Below are positions 43,621-53,204 of a stretch of DNA of 64,000 nucleotides, one piece after another; positions within the stretch are counted from its first letter, which is position 1; each line of letters opens with the position of its first letter. The position numbers and the translations under genes are program-made. The notes below the pieces were generated by a model. It ran no database searches. It was not told where the DNA came from and was given only the letters and a program-made list of their open reading frames with translations. Source of the stretch: Gp6-AA40 sp036742665 (GTDB lineage Bacteria > Acidobacteriota > Vicinamibacteria > Vicinamibacterales > UBA2999); the NCBI GenBank assembly GCA_036742665.1, contig DAINQP010000003.1:1-64000 (forward strand), written 5' to 3'.

Positions 43621-45543
43621 GTGAAGCACGCAGTCCGAGTCGTTCTGGTAGCCGCGTTGGTCACGCTGCTGCCGGCAGTAGCCGCCGCGAAATGGACCAG
43701 GCTCAGCACGACGAATTTCGTGTTCGTCGGCGACGCATCCGCCGGCCAGATTCGCGAGGTCGCCGAGAAGCTCGAGCAGTTCCGCGAGGTCATGATCCGC
43801 GCCCTTCCCGGCGCTACTTCCAGCTCGCCGGTGCCGACAGTGGTTCTCGTCTTTGCCACAGATCGATCGTTGAATCTGGTGAAACCGCTGTTTCGCGGCA
43901 ATGCGACGGAGGTGGCCGGCTACCTGCAAACCGGAGAGGATTTGAACTACATCGCGATCAACGGTGAGCACATCGATATCGCCCTGAACACCATCTTGCA
44001 CGAGTACGCGCACCTGCTGATTGGCAACACTATCGGCGCCACTCCCGCCTGGCTCGGCGAAGGACTCGCTGGCTTCTACGAGATGACGCACGTCACCGAC
44101 GGCGGCAAGAAGGTGCTGATCGGCCGGGCCCCCGCCGACCATATCGCCCTCCTCAAGGGAAGCACGCTCATCCCGATCAAGGAGCTGCTCGCGATCGATC
44201 ACGGGTCGCAGGTGTACAACGAAGGGAGCCGACGCGGCGTGTTCTATGCCCAGTCATGGGCGTTGACGCACTATTTGACGCTTGGCAACAAGGAGCGGGC
44301 ACCTCAGTTTCGCCAATACTTGAACGCGTTGCGCAACGGCGTGGAACATCAGCGAGCCTTTTCCGACGCCTTCGGCACCGACATCGCCCTGCTCGATCGC
44401 GAGCTGTTCGAATACGTACGGAAGTTCCTGTTTCCCGCCTTGGGAATGGAGTTCGCTGAGAAAGTGGTTGGTGAAGCCCAGCGCGGTACCACCATCGACG
44501 ATGTCGAAGCCGACATTCACATCGCTGATCTCCAGGCCAGAGTTGGCCGCGCCGAAGAGGCACGTGCCAAATTGAAAGGCATCACCGATCGCAAACCCGA
44601 CGCGGCGCTGGCGTGGACAGCCCTCGGGTTGATCGACTTCCGCGAGCGACGCATCGATGAGGCGCTGCCGCTGCTCGAGCGAGCCGCCGAACGCGGGAAG
44701 GACAACGCGCAGGTACAATCGGCGCTGGGCCGCGCACTGGTGGCCATCTTGAACGAAAGGCGCAGCACGGATAACGGCTCTGAGCTGCTGCTGAAAGCGC
44801 GGGCACCGCTCGCCAGGGCCGTCGAGCTCGATGCGAATTCGTCCTACGCCGCTGGGATGCTCGGCTACGTCGAGCTGGCGATCGGCAGCGACGTGCCACG
44901 CGCGGTGTCCTTGTTGGAGCGCGCGGTAACACTTGCGCCGTCCAGGGAACAGTATCGATTGATGCTCGCACAGGCGCTGATCAGGCTGCGCGAGTTCAAG
45001 CGTGCCACCGACCAACTCGGACCGCTGGTCGCCAGTGGCAGAAGCGCAGAGATCCGTGACGATGCACGCAGGTTGCTGATGGCCGTCGGCGACGCACAAG
45101 TTCGAGCCCAGGCGCCTGGGACCCGCTCCAGCTCTCCATCGACGTCACCGGCGAGCGGCGATGGTTTTATTCCGCTCGGTTTGGTGAACGACTTCGCGCC
45201 GTCGGCGCCGCGAGCGACGGTGCGGCTCGATCTCCGTGTTGTCCAGGCTGGTGAATCACGTGCGCTCGGACAATTTCGTGCGATAGAATGCGCGGCCAAT
45301 CTCGTGGTGCTAAACGTCGAAGTTTACGGGCGAGTACTGAAGGTGGCGGCAAAGCAGCTCAGCGAAGTGGACTTCATCAGCTACCGTTCAGATACGCCAA
45401 GCGCGGTCAGCTGCGGTCCATTGAGGGCGCCGATGAGAGTGCTGGTCACCTACCGCGCGCGACCCGCAACCACGGCTGCGGGCATGATCGATGGAGACGC
45501 TGTCGCGATTGAGCTCGTGCCGGATGACTATACCCCTCGCTGA
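43621..45543 (+). CDS. exported HExxH peptidase-MA-like protein with TPR repeats
   Basis: About 640 residues from a GTG at 43621, selected for the GGAGG 5 bases upstream and the clean signal peptide (cleavage after V-A-A-A). A gluzincin-like domain has T-I-L-H-E-Y-A-H-L-L with third ligand in L-G-E-G-L-A-G-F-Y-E, like the domain at 7520-10543. About seven TPR-like helices follow (A-L-A-W-T-A-L-G-L-I-D-F, L-G-R-A-L-V-A-I-L, A-A-G-M-L-G-Y-V-E-L-A). A final beta-rich domain of about 120 residues has two Cys. A surface or periplasmic protease or protein-binding role is likely. The open frame upstream is antisense to topoisomerase copy 2 and should be ignored. Confidence 0.82.
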   Translation: MKHAVRVVLVAALVTLLPAVAAAKWTRLSTTNFVFVGDASAGQIREVAEKLEQFREVMIRALPGATSSSPVPTVVLVFATDRSLNLVKPLFRGNATEVAGYLQTGEDLNYIAINGEHIDIALNTILHEYAHLLIGNTIGATPAWLGEGLAGFYEMTHVTDGGKKVLIGRAPADHIALLKGSTLIPIKELLAIDHGSQVYNEGSRRGVFYAQSWALTHYLTLGNKERAPQFRQYLNALRNGVEHQRAFSDAFGTDIALLDRELFEYVRKFLFPALGMEFAEKVVGEAQRGTTIDDVEADIHIADLQARVGRAEEARAKLKGITDRKPDAALAWTALGLIDFRERRIDEALPLLERAAERGKDNAQVQSALGRALVAILNERRSTDNGSELLLKARAPLARAVELDANSSYAAGMLGYVELAIGSDVPRAVSLLERAVTLAPSREQYRLMLAQALIRLREFKRATDQLGPLVASGRSAEIRDDARRLLMAVGDAQVRAQAPGTRSSSPSTSPASGDGFIPLGLVNDFAPSAPRATVRLDLRVVQAGESRALGQFRAIECAANLVVLNVEVYGRVLKVAAKQLSEVDFISYRSDTPSAVSCGPLRAPMRVLVTYRARPATTAAGMIDGDAVAIELVPDDYTPR

Positions 45544-45553
45544 CACACACTGA

Positions 45554-46924
45554 ATGGACCTTTCGCGCCGACACTTTCTTTTCCTGTCCGCTGCCGCTCT
45601 GCTTCAGCCCGGGAGTGCCGGAACGAAGCGCGACATGATCGTGCGGTCAGCTCGTCCTCTGGATCTCGAGATGCCGATTGAGGGCTTCTCGGACTACATC
45701 ACCCCTATCGACAGGTTCTTCGTTCGCTCGCACGTGTACACGCCGCGCGTGGACATCGGCCAGTGGCGGTTGACGGTTGATGGCGAGGTCGCCAACGCGC
45801 TGACGCTGACGATCGACGACCTGCGACGGATGCCGTCTGTGGAGTTGGTCAGCGTGCTCGAGTGCGCGGGAAACGGACGCGGCTTTTACGAGCCGTCGAT
45901 GCCTGGTCTGCAGTGGGGACACGGCGCAGTCGGCAACGGCCGATGGCGAGGCGTGCGGCTTGCCGATGTGTTGAAGCGTGCTGGATTGAAAACATCGCCG
46001 AAGGAAGTGCTCGTCAACGGCGCCGATACGCCGCTCGGAACCATGCCCGACTTCCAGCGCTCCATTCCAATGGCCAAGGCGTTGCATCCCTCGACACTGC
46101 TTGCCTACGAGATGAATGGCGAGACGCTTCCCGTCGAACATGGCTTCCCGCTTCGCCTCGTCGTTCCAGGCTGGGCCGGTGACTCGTGGATCAAGTGGGT
46201 CACGTCCATGTCGGTGCTGAACCGCGAGCACGATGGCTTTTGGATGGCGCGCGCGTATCGTCATCCAGGAAAGCCTGTGGAGCCGGGCGTTGCAGTTCCT
46301 CCAGACCAGATGCAGCCGGTCACCAGCCTGCGGGTGAAAAGCGTCATCGCCCGGCCCCGCAGCGATCGTGGGCCGTCGAGTGCCGCCGTCGGCGAGGTAC
46401 TCACCATCAGCGGCGCGGCGTGGAGCGGCGACGCGGGTCCGGTGACATCTGTTGACGTCAGCGTTGATGCGGGCCGCACGTGGAAAGCCGCCATACTGCG
46501 ACGTGAGCGTACCGAATTCGGCTGGCGGCTCTGGGAGTACGAGTGGCGACCGCAACGCGAGGCCTATTACACAGTCCTCGCGCGCGCGGGTGATGCGGCC
46601 GGCAATACACAGCCGTTGGAGCAGGAGTGGAATCCCTCGGGTTATGTGTGGAACGTCGTCCCACGCGTCGGGATCAATGTCGGCGCGACAACCCGCGTCC
46701 AGCCGAGTGCACGAGAACAAGCATTCAACGGTCCTCCCGAGGGTTTTAAGACCTCGTGCCTGGCGTGCCACGACCCGGATGTCATCGAACAGCAGCGTCT
46801 CACGCGGCCGCAGTGGGATGCCGAGATCAACAAGATGGTCGGCTGGGGTGCGAAGGTCTCCGATCAGGATCGCAGCGCGCTGCTCGACTACGTTGCCGCG
46901 CGCTACGGTCCGCGACGTCGCTAA
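45554..46924 (+). CDS. sulfite oxidase-type molybdoenzyme fused to a cytochrome c domain
   Basis: A 456-residue protein with a twin-arginine signal (S-R-R-H-F-L-F-L). Residues about 40-260 form the molybdopterin domain, with the Mo-ligand Cys in V-L-E-C-A-G-N-G-R and G-D-S-W-I-K-W near the cofactor. Residues about 265-380 are the dimerisation Ig-like domain (V-D-V-S-V-D-A-G-R-T-W). The last about 75 residues carry a heme site, S-C-L-A-C-H-D, and a helix resembling a c-type cytochrome. It probably oxidises sulfite (or a related compound) in the periplasm, passing electrons to the attached heme, like a one-chain SorAB. Its stop overlaps that of the convergent serine hydrolase by 2-4 bases. Confidence 0.88.
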   Translation: MDLSRRHFLFLSAAALLQPGSAGTKRDMIVRSARPLDLEMPIEGFSDYITPIDRFFVRSHVYTPRVDIGQWRLTVDGEVANALTLTIDDLRRMPSVELVSVLECAGNGRGFYEPSMPGLQWGHGAVGNGRWRGVRLADVLKRAGLKTSPKEVLVNGADTPLGTMPDFQRSIPMAKALHPSTLLAYEMNGETLPVEHGFPLRLVVPGWAGDSWIKWVTSMSVLNREHDGFWMARAYRHPGKPVEPGVAVPPDQMQPVTSLRVKSVIARPRSDRGPSSAAVGEVLTISGAAWSGDAGPVTSVDVSVDAGRTWKAAILRRERTEFGWRLWEYEWRPQREAYYTVLARAGDAAGNTQPLEQEWNPSGYVWNVVPRVGINVGATTRVQPSAREQAFNGPPEGFKTSCLACHDPDVIEQQRLTRPQWDAEINKMVGWGAKVSDQDRSALLDYVAARYGPRRR

Positions 46925-48204
46925 TTCGTCCCGGCGATGCCGCTGCCAACGATCGACTGCATCACTGCCGTCTCGAAGTCGTCGCGAATTTCTCCGCGGG
47001 TCGCAAGGCCGACGACCTGCGTCATGAACACGCCGACGACATGCTCGGCGGGATCGATGAAGAAATGGGTATTGAAGGCGCCGCTCCACCCGAAGCTGCC
47101 CTTTGACAGATAGGTGTTGCGGGCGGCCGGGTTGTCTACTACCCGCACGCTCAACCCGAAGCCCTCGCCGGCAAGGCGGCCGGGCAGCGTATCGGGCGCG
47201 AAGACGCTGCTCATCACATCGACGCTCCGCGTGCTCAACAGACGCTTGCCATCGAGCTGTCCTCGATTGAGCAGCATCAGTGCGAACTGCAGGTAGTCCT
47301 CGGCGGTGCTGTAGAGGCCGCCGCCCCCGGACAGATACGCGCCGTTCATGAACGGCGGGTTCGCGGCCTTACGCAGCGAGCCGTTGGCCTGCTCGTAGAG
47401 CGTGGCGACGCGTGAGTTCCCTGCCATCGGATAGAACGCTGTGTCTTTCATGCCGAGCGGTTCGAAGACGCGTTGCCGAGCGAACTGATCGAACGGCATG
47501 CCGGACGCGACTTCCACGACCCGCAGCAGTACGTCGAAGCCAAACTGGCCGCTGTAAGCCCAGCGTGTGCCCGGCTGGAAATCGAGCGGCACTTTCTTGA
47601 GCCGCGGCATGATCTGCGCCACGGTCTCACCGGCCTTCGGCATCACGTCGCTGTTGCTGCTCGCGCTCATGCCACCGCTCATCAGACCGGAGGTGTGCGT
47701 CAGCAGATCGCGCACCGTGATCTCACGGTCGGCGGGCACGGTGCGGCTCGGCATCGCCGCCGTGACCGATCCTGACGGCGCTGGCGCGACGCGCCCCTCG
47801 GTATTCAGCACGACAGCGGAGAGTCCTTGCAAGTCAGGGATGAACTTCGAGACCGGATCGGCGAGTCTGACCTTACCCTCCTCCACCATCATCATCACGG
47901 CCACGCCGACCACGGGCTTGGTCATCGACATGATGCGGAAGATCGCGTCCTTCTGCATCGGCTTGTGCGCCTCGACATCCATCACCCCGTGCGTTTCGAA
48001 GTGGGCAATGCGGCCATTGCGCGCGACGAGTGTGACGGCGCCGGTGAAGGTTTTCGCAGCGATGTGCCGCTGCATCAATTCTCCGATGCGCTTGAGACGC
48101 TCGGTCGAGAGTCCGACGTCTTCAGGACGCGCGGTCGGAGCAGCCGCGGATACGGGCGTAAGGCACAAGGCGATGAGCGCGAGGAACGTCAGGTGTTTGC
48201 GCAT
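46921..48204 (-). CDS. serine hydrolase, beta-lactamase class C/DD-peptidase family
   Basis: A 427-residue protein with a signal peptide (cleavage after S-A-A, residue 22). The Ser-x-x-Lys motif is in I-M-S-M-T-K-P-V, Y-S-G in W-A-Y-S-G-Q-F-G takes the place of Y-x-N, and near the end F-G-W-S-G-A-F supplies the third motif. This is the broad beta-lactamase-like esterase/peptidase family (PF00144), where resistance is seldom the role; ester or amide hydrolysis is likely. It is followed after 12 bases on the same strand by no gene; its upstream neighbour is 48216. Confidence 0.88.
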   Translation of the reverse strand: MRKHLTFLALIALCLTPVSAAAPTARPEDVGLSTERLKRIGELMQRHIAAKTFTGAVTLVARNGRIAHFETHGVMDVEAHKPMQKDAIFRIMSMTKPVVGVAVMMMVEEGKVRLADPVSKFIPDLQGLSAVVLNTEGRVAPAPSGSVTAAMPSRTVPADREITVRDLLTHTSGLMSGGMSASSNSDVMPKAGETVAQIMPRLKKVPLDFQPGTRWAYSGQFGFDVLLRVVEVASGMPFDQFARQRVFEPLGMKDTAFYPMAGNSRVATLYEQANGSLRKAANPPFMNGAYLSGGGGLYSTAEDYLQFALMLLNRGQLDGKRLLSTRSVDVMSSVFAPDTLPGRLAGEGFGLSVRVVDNPAARNTYLSKGSFGWSGAFNTHFFIDPAEHVVGVFMTQVVGLATRGEIRDDFETAVMQSIVGSGIAGTN

Positions 48205-48215
48205 GGCGGAATACT

Positions 48216-49223
48216 CTACGGCTTCAGTTTGACGAGATATGCCGGATTGTCTTTGAACATCAGCGTCAGGTCGGCTTCGGCGAGGCCCGCCGCACGCAGC
48301 GCCTTGGCCGCCAGCGCCAGCGTGTCGGTGTGATTGGCCCGTCCGGCGAGGCCCGCGTCACTGCCGACGACAAAGTGACTCGCGCCGATCGCCTTCACCG
48401 CCTCCAGCGCGCGGCGCTTCGGTTCTCCCTCAGCGCTGACCGCGCCGCCGGTCAGCTCGATGAACGCGCCGAGATCCGCCGCCTCTTTGAGCTGGCCGAG
48501 CGACATCCACGTGAACTGAGGATCGAGCAACGGATGCGTGACGATGATCCGTTTCACCCCGGCGGCCTTTGCCGCCTTCAGGACCTCCAGCGTTTCCTCC
48601 GGCGTGACGTGGCCCGTGGCCAACGTCAGATCGTGCTCCGCCATCAGACCGATCACCTCGTGCACTTCAGGCAGAAGCTTCCCTCCGTGCGACACACGCA
48701 CGAACGGCCGCTGCTCCTTGTTGTAGCGAACCTCGTGTTCGGAGTCGTGCGTCGGCAGCCAGACGATGCGACCGTAGCCGCCAGCTACATCGATCATGTA
48801 GCGCACGGCCTGCGGGTTGACGCCGCCGACGGCGGTATCGAGCGTCACCGCCCCGAACACCTCGTAGCCTGGCGTCGCGTACTTGCGAACCAGATACGCG
48901 AGGCCGGCGGTTTCAGTCCAATGATTCTTCAGCACGATCCCGCGCAGGCCGCGCTCCTTCGCGAGCTTCGCGATTTCGAAGGCGTCGGCCGACCTCGGAT
49001 AGCTGTCGGGATCGTGATGGGCGTGCAAGTCGATGGCGCCGGCAAGTGCCGGATCGGTCAGGTGCTGATCGGGTTGTGGAACCGTTGGCTTGTGCTTGTA
49101 GGGTTCCCAGTGGGTCTTCGCCCGCTGCGGCGCCTGTCGTGCCGCGAGCGAGAGCGTGGCGAGCGCCCCCGCGGCCAGGCACGCGCACAACAGCAGCAGC
49201 ACATTCACAATGCGTCGAGGCAT
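48216..49223 (-). CDS. exported amidohydrolase-like protein, probable DUF6282 family
   Basis: About 335 residues with a signal peptide (residues 1-27). It has the amidohydrolase-like metal motif D-L-H-A-H-H-D-P-D and then A-T-G-H-V-T-P-E-E, I-V-T-H-P-L and G-S-D-A-G for further ligands. The pattern D-L-H-x-H-x-x-P-D-S-Y-P-R matches DUF6282 as I recall it. The substrate is unknown. The ATG at 49223 was chosen for its signal peptide; the frame runs upstream to 49514 across the divergent VOC gene and that part is not real. It ends 12 bases before the serine hydrolase start, so the two are probably co-transcribed. Confidence 0.78.
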   Translation of the reverse strand: MPRRIVNVLLLLCACLAAGALATLSLAARQAPQRAKTHWEPYKHKPTVPQPDQHLTDPALAGAIDLHAHHDPDSYPRSADAFEIAKLAKERGLRGIVLKNHWTETAGLAYLVRKYATPGYEVFGAVTLDTAVGGVNPQAVRYMIDVAGGYGRIVWLPTHDSEHEVRYNKEQRPFVRVSHGGKLLPEVHEVIGLMAEHDLTLATGHVTPEETLEVLKAAKAAGVKRIIVTHPLLDPQFTWMSLGQLKEAADLGAFIELTGGAVSAEGEPKRRALEAVKAIGASHFVVGSDAGLAGRANHTDTLALAAKALRAAGLAEADLTLMFKDNPAYLVKLKP

Positions 49224-49253
49224 GCGGCGTATTATGGCCCGGTGGAGAGTGCG

Positions 49254-49718
49254 ATGAATAAGATGGCGATGAGTGCACTGGCGGCGGGCCTCACCGTGTT
49301 GGTGAGCGGTGTGGCCTTTGCCGAAGTCACGCTGAATTCCGTGCGCGTTGCGGCGACTGACACCGAGGCGCTGGCGAAATTCTACAAGGCGGCGTTCGGC
49401 ATGCAGGAGGTCAATCGCATACCGGTCCCCGGCGGACCGGAAATCTTCGTGAACTTTGGAACCACCGTGGACGCCGCCAAAGCGAACCGCACTCCGCCAG
49501 TCGTCATCATGCACCGTGACTCAGACGCGATGAAGGATCCGATCGCGCACGTGATCTTCAACGTCACCGACATGCATGCGACGGTCGCGGCCATCCAGGC
49601 CGCCGGCGGGACCATGACCGGCGAGCCGCGGCCTTACCAGAACACCGGCATCGTGATCGGCATCGCCGTCGATCCCGCGGGCAATCGCATCGAGTTGATC
49701 CAGCGGCCCACGAAATGA
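49254..49718 (+). CDS. exported VOC (glyoxalase/bleomycin-resistance) family protein
   Basis: About 154 residues with a signal peptide (cleavage after A-F-A, residue 23). One VOC module follows: V-R-V-A-A-T-D-T-E-A-L-A-K-F-Y-K-A-A-F-G-M, then H-V-I-F-N-V-T-D-M-H-A-T-V and D-P-A-G-N-R-I-E-L-I-Q with the usual metal-side Glu. Cytoplasmic glyoxalase-like proteins are the norm; a secreted single-module form points to a periplasmic ligand or dimeric enzyme. GGAG lies 6 bases upstream. It is divergent from the DUF6282-like gene at 49223. Confidence 0.82.
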   Translation: MNKMAMSALAAGLTVLVSGVAFAEVTLNSVRVAATDTEALAKFYKAAFGMQEVNRIPVPGGPEIFVNFGTTVDAAKANRTPPVVIMHRDSDAMKDPIAHVIFNVTDMHATVAAIQAAGGTMTGEPRPYQNTGIVIGIAVDPAGNRIELIQRPTK

Positions 49719-49737
49719 GCGCCTCGTCCCGATGCCG

Positions 49738-50562
49738 CTACCACGGCGGCAACGTCATGTAGAGGAACTCCTTCAGGTAGGCATCGGGATTGGCCAGCAG
49801 TGCCTCCTGTGTCCCAGCGAAATGAATGCGGCCTTCACGCAGCACGAGGAACTGCACTCGTTCGCCGCTGCCGAGCGCGGCGTCTTCGATTGTCAGCTTG
49901 CCGTCGTGCTGCACCGCCTTGTGAGTGGCGACGTACACCGCGTCACGAATCTGGTGCGTCACGACGATGGACGTCACGTCTTGCAGATCGCGCAGCTTCA
50001 CGATCTCATCATCCACACTGGCTGCAGTGATTGGATCAAGGCCGGTCGTGGGATCGTCCAGAAGCAGCACGCTCGGGTGCGAGGCCATCGCCCGCGCCAT
50101 CGCCACGCGACGACGCTGACCACCGGAAAGCTCGGTCGTGCCACGTTCGCCGTATTCGGCAAGACCGACGAATCCGAGCACCTCCTGCACACGGGAACGG
50201 ACCTCGTCCTCCGGCAGGCGCATCTCCTCGGACAAGCGGTATCCCACATTGTCCGCCACCGTCAGCGAGTCGAATAGCGCGGTCTCCTGGAAGAGCATGC
50301 CAACGTCCGCGCGAACGCGAAGCAGCTCCTGCTCGCTCATACGATCGATGCGGTGCCCGTTGACAAGAATCTGGCCGGCATCCGGCCGGAGCAGACCGAG
50401 AATCAGCTTGAGCGCCACCGACTTCCCGGAACCGCTCGCGCCGAGCACGATCGTCATGCGTCCCTTCGGGACGATGAAGCTGACGTGGTCCAGAACGACG
50501 TGATCGTCGAAGGCCAGCGACACCTCGTCAAACACCACCGCCGGAGCATTCTGTTCCGCCAT
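49738..50562 (-). CDS. ABC transporter ATP-binding protein, MlaF-like
   Basis: About 274 residues. Motifs: Walker A G-A-S-G-S-G-K-S, Q-loop L-F-Q-E, signature L-S-G-G-Q-R-R-R-V, Walker B L-L-L-D-D-P-T-T-G-L-D-P and switch H (V-T-H-Q). The V-G-M-L-F-Q-E-T-A-L-F-D-S-L-T-V segment is typical of MlaF/Ttg2A, the ATPase of the outer-membrane lipid-asymmetry ABC system. No MlaE permease or MlaD gene lies in this window, so they are elsewhere or the partner differs. The ATG at 50562 gives the standard start; the frame is open to 50646. The ABC1 kinase gene ends 29 bases upstream. Confidence 0.87.
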   Translation of the reverse strand: MAEQNAPAVVFDEVSLAFDDHVVLDHVSFIVPKGRMTIVLGASGSGKSVALKLILGLLRPDAGQILVNGHRIDRMSEQELLRVRADVGMLFQETALFDSLTVADNVGYRLSEEMRLPEDEVRSRVQEVLGFVGLAEYGERGTTELSGGQRRRVAMARAMASHPSVLLLDDPTTGLDPITAASVDDEIVKLRDLQDVTSIVVTHQIRDAVYVATHKAVQHDGKLTIEDAALGSGERVQFLVLREGRIHFAGTQEALLANPDAYLKEFLYMTLPPW

Positions 50563-50591
50563 CACGACCAGAGTACTCCGTGAAGAGCCGC

Positions 50592-52244
50592 TTATCGCGT
50601 TCTGCCGTCCTTGATGCGCCGGACGTCGCCGGCGAGGATCGTCCATGCCATCCAGAAGCCGCCGGTGGCTGCGGCGAGGAACAGCAGCATCGCGAGGCCT
50701 GGATAGCCGAAGACGGTGAACGACGTCTGGACTCGCATCAGCATGGCGGCTCCGACTATCAATGCCGCCAGGACGAGGCCGAGGGCGATGCGATTGGCCA
50801 CTTTCTGAAAGCCGTCGAGGATCGACCCGTGATCGATGACCTCCACCTTCAGCCGAAGATCGTTAGCGGCCACCGCATCGAGAATCCGATTCGCACGCTC
50901 GGGTAACCGCTCGACGAAGCCGCGCACCTCCAGCGCCGACGCGAGCAGATGCGTGGGCGTGGAACTCTTGACCATCCGCCGGCGCATCAGGCTCGTGGCA
51001 TGCGTCCGCATCGAGCTATTGACGTCAAAGCCCGAGTCGAGCACGCGGCCGATTTCGTGCAGATTGAGGAGCGTCTTGCCGAGCAGCGGCAGCTCCGACG
51101 GCATGCGCAACCCGAATCGGCTGGCACCGCGCGCCATGTCGAGAATCGCGCGTCCGATGTTCAGTTCCTTGGCCGAGCGGTCCTGATAGCTCGCCACCAG
51201 CTCGCCCACCATGCGGCGCATCGGCGCCTCTTGGAAGCCCTCGCCTCGCTCGCCGAGTGAGATGACCACCGCAGCAGCTTCGTCGCCGCGACCGTCGGCA
51301 ATGGCCAGCATCAGCCGGAAGAGGTGCTCCTGCACACTCGCCGACAATCGTCCCACCATGCCGAGGTCGATGAGCCCCAGCCGGCGATCGGGCGTGAGCA
51401 GCACGTTGCCGGGATGCGGGTCCGCATGAAACAGCCCGTCTACCAGAATCTGCTGCAGATAGGCGCGAAAGAGGTCGCTGGCCAGACCACTGCCGTCGAT
51501 CTCGGTCCACTCCACCGGCCCCACTTTCATGATGTTCGTGCCGGCGATGTAGTCCATCGTCAGCACGCGCGACGATGTGTAGTCGTCAACAGGCAGAGGC
51601 ACGATGATGCGCTCGACATCGCGCAGCTGATGCGAGAGCGCCACCATGTTGCGGGCTTCCTGCTGGTAGTCGAGCTCGCGCAGCATGCTCCGTCTGAACT
51701 CGTCGAGAGCGCGCGGGACATCGACGCTGCGAGCCACGCGGCTGAACCGCTCCATGAGCACGGCCAGATCGTCGAGCGTGTCGAGATCCTGAAGGACCTG
51801 CTCGCGCACTTGCGGGCGCTGAATCTTCACAGCGACTTCTCGCCCGCTGCGCAACACCGCGCGATGCACCTGGCCGAGCGATGCGGCAGCAATCGGGGCT
51901 TCGTCAAACGCCACGAAGGCTTTTGACAGCCGGACGTGCAATTCGCGCTCGACGATTTCTACGACCTCGGCGTACGGGAAGGGCTCGACGTCATCCTGCA
52001 GGCGGGCGAGTGCCGCGGTGTACGCGGGTGGCAACAACTCGGCGCGGGTCGACAGCAATTGCCCAAGCTTGATGAATGTCGGACCGAGCGATTCGACGTC
52101 ACGCGCGAACTCATCCGCCTCCGTATCGTCGCGTGACCGCGATCGATGCGGTTCGTCGGGCGCGGTGACGAACTCCGCGCGGCCGTACTTCGCCAGGAAC
52201 GTCGCGAAATCCTTGTAGCGGCTGAGTCGCTCGGCAATTGCCAT
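50592..52244 (-). CDS. ABC1/UbiB family atypical kinase
   Basis: A 550-residue protein with the family KxGQ motif (F-I-K-L-G-Q-L-L-S-T-R), the A-x-A-S-L-G-Q-V-H loop that replaces a normal P-loop, E-L-D-Y-Q-Q-E-A, F-H-A-D-P-H-P-G-N-V with the catalytic Asp, and I-D-L-G-M-V-G. Two membrane helices end the protein (about residues 495-540). Members of this family support ubiquinone synthesis or lipid homeostasis, probably through ATPase activity; the exact role here is unknown. It is probably co-transcribed with the MlaF-like gene 29 bases downstream. Confidence 0.9.
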   Translation of the reverse strand: MAIAERLSRYKDFATFLAKYGRAEFVTAPDEPHRSRSRDDTEADEFARDVESLGPTFIKLGQLLSTRAELLPPAYTAALARLQDDVEPFPYAEVVEIVERELHVRLSKAFVAFDEAPIAAASLGQVHRAVLRSGREVAVKIQRPQVREQVLQDLDTLDDLAVLMERFSRVARSVDVPRALDEFRRSMLRELDYQQEARNMVALSHQLRDVERIIVPLPVDDYTSSRVLTMDYIAGTNIMKVGPVEWTEIDGSGLASDLFRAYLQQILVDGLFHADPHPGNVLLTPDRRLGLIDLGMVGRLSASVQEHLFRLMLAIADGRGDEAAAVVISLGERGEGFQEAPMRRMVGELVASYQDRSAKELNIGRAILDMARGASRFGLRMPSELPLLGKTLLNLHEIGRVLDSGFDVNSSMRTHATSLMRRRMVKSSTPTHLLASALEVRGFVERLPERANRILDAVAANDLRLKVEVIDHGSILDGFQKVANRIALGLVLAALIVGAAMLMRVQTSFTVFGYPGLAMLLFLAAATGGFWMAWTILAGDVRRIKDGRTR

Positions 52245-52472
52245 ACGGAGGAGATGAGCAACGCGTGTGCCCGAGGTAACCGGGCACAGCGACTAAATCG
52301 CGACCCGCGGCACGCATCAGATGTCCAGGGAGATACTCATGAATGGAACGAGAAATCCTTCGCTCGCCTGCATTCGCAGCTCGGCGGAGGAAGTGTGGCT
52401 GCCGCTCCTCTGGCCGCTGACTTCGAGTGGCCAGTTGGATGGCAGCGCGCTTTAGTAGGTTGGCTTTTACGG

Positions 52473-53204
52473 TTAGCGAGCCGAACACGGGGTGGGATTC
52501 CACCCCGTCGCATCGGCGAGCTTCTTGAAGTCCGAGCTCGTCGTATAAGAGCGCGCGAAATACTGCGGGTCCTCGACCTTGGTAATGACAGTCAGCCAGC
52601 GGTCGCCGTTCGGCAGCTCATTGAGGTCCCAATACTCGGTAACGGTCGCCTTCTCGCTGTACGGCGCGCCGTTCTTCCGCACGTAGCCCGGACGCAGATT
52701 CGTGGTGACCACCTTGAGATTGCGCGCGGGAATGTTCCACTGCGCGACCGAGTGTCCCTGCCAACTGGCTTCAGACGGAGGCGACGGGGTTCCGAAACGA
52801 AGCATGCGGGTCTGAGTACCGGTATCGGTTTCCACCTTCAGCGTCGTATCGTCCTGCCACGAGATGCGAAGACGGCCTGGCAGACGCATGATTCCGCCGG
52901 CTCCGTAGGCGCGGCATTGCTCCCCTGCCGCTTCATCCTTCGCCGGATCCCAGCTCTCGCCGAGCTTGCGGCCTTCGGCATTGAGCGGGACGGCATCGAA
53001 GACGCCTTTCGCGGGCGTCACCATTCGATACTTCCAGTCTTCGACAATCGGCGAGACCCAATAGCCGGCGAGATCGATCGGTGCCGCCTGGCGAGGCGTG
53101 AGGGCCGGACCACCGGCTCGGCCGCGACCGCCGGCGCGCTGTGCGTCGAGAGAAAGCGAGCATGCGAGGACGCCGCACGTCGTGAGCAACAGGATTCGAT
53201 TCAC
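52473..53204 (-). CDS. secreted protein of unknown function, TE/VDDP-motif family (short form)
   Basis: A 243-residue protein from a GTG whose G is the last base of the preceding DUF6152 stop. Signal peptide cleaved near L-D-A-Q. After A-P-I-D-L-A-G-Y-W-V-S it has C-R-A-Y-G-A-G-G-I-M-R-L-P-G-R, T-D-T-G-T-Q-T-R-M-L-R-F and the family core S-E-K-A-T-V-T-E-Y-W-D...V-E-D-P, as in 16480 and 53661. The D-L-A-G-Y-W opening is the same kind as D-L-E-G-I-W in 16480. It is translationally coupled to DUF6152 copy 3. Function unknown. Confidence 0.77.
   Translation of the reverse strand: MNRILLLTTCGVLACSLSLDAQRAGGRGRAGGPALTPRQAAPIDLAGYWVSPIVEDWKYRMVTPAKGVFDAVPLNAEGRKLGESWDPAKDEAAGEQCRAYGAGGIMRLPGRLRISWQDDTTLKVETDTGTQTRMLRFGTPSPPSEASWQGHSVAQWNIPARNLKVVTTNLRPGYVRKNGAPYSEKATVTEYWDLNELPNGDRWLTVITKVEDPQYFARSYTTSSDFKKLADATGWNPTPCSAR

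Noticed and set aside
46921..48204. Antibiotic-resistance beta-lactamase
   Set aside because: The protein belongs to the broad PF00144 serine-hydrolase family, with Y-S-G instead of the class C Y-x-N motif, and nothing in the neighbourhood indicates resistance.
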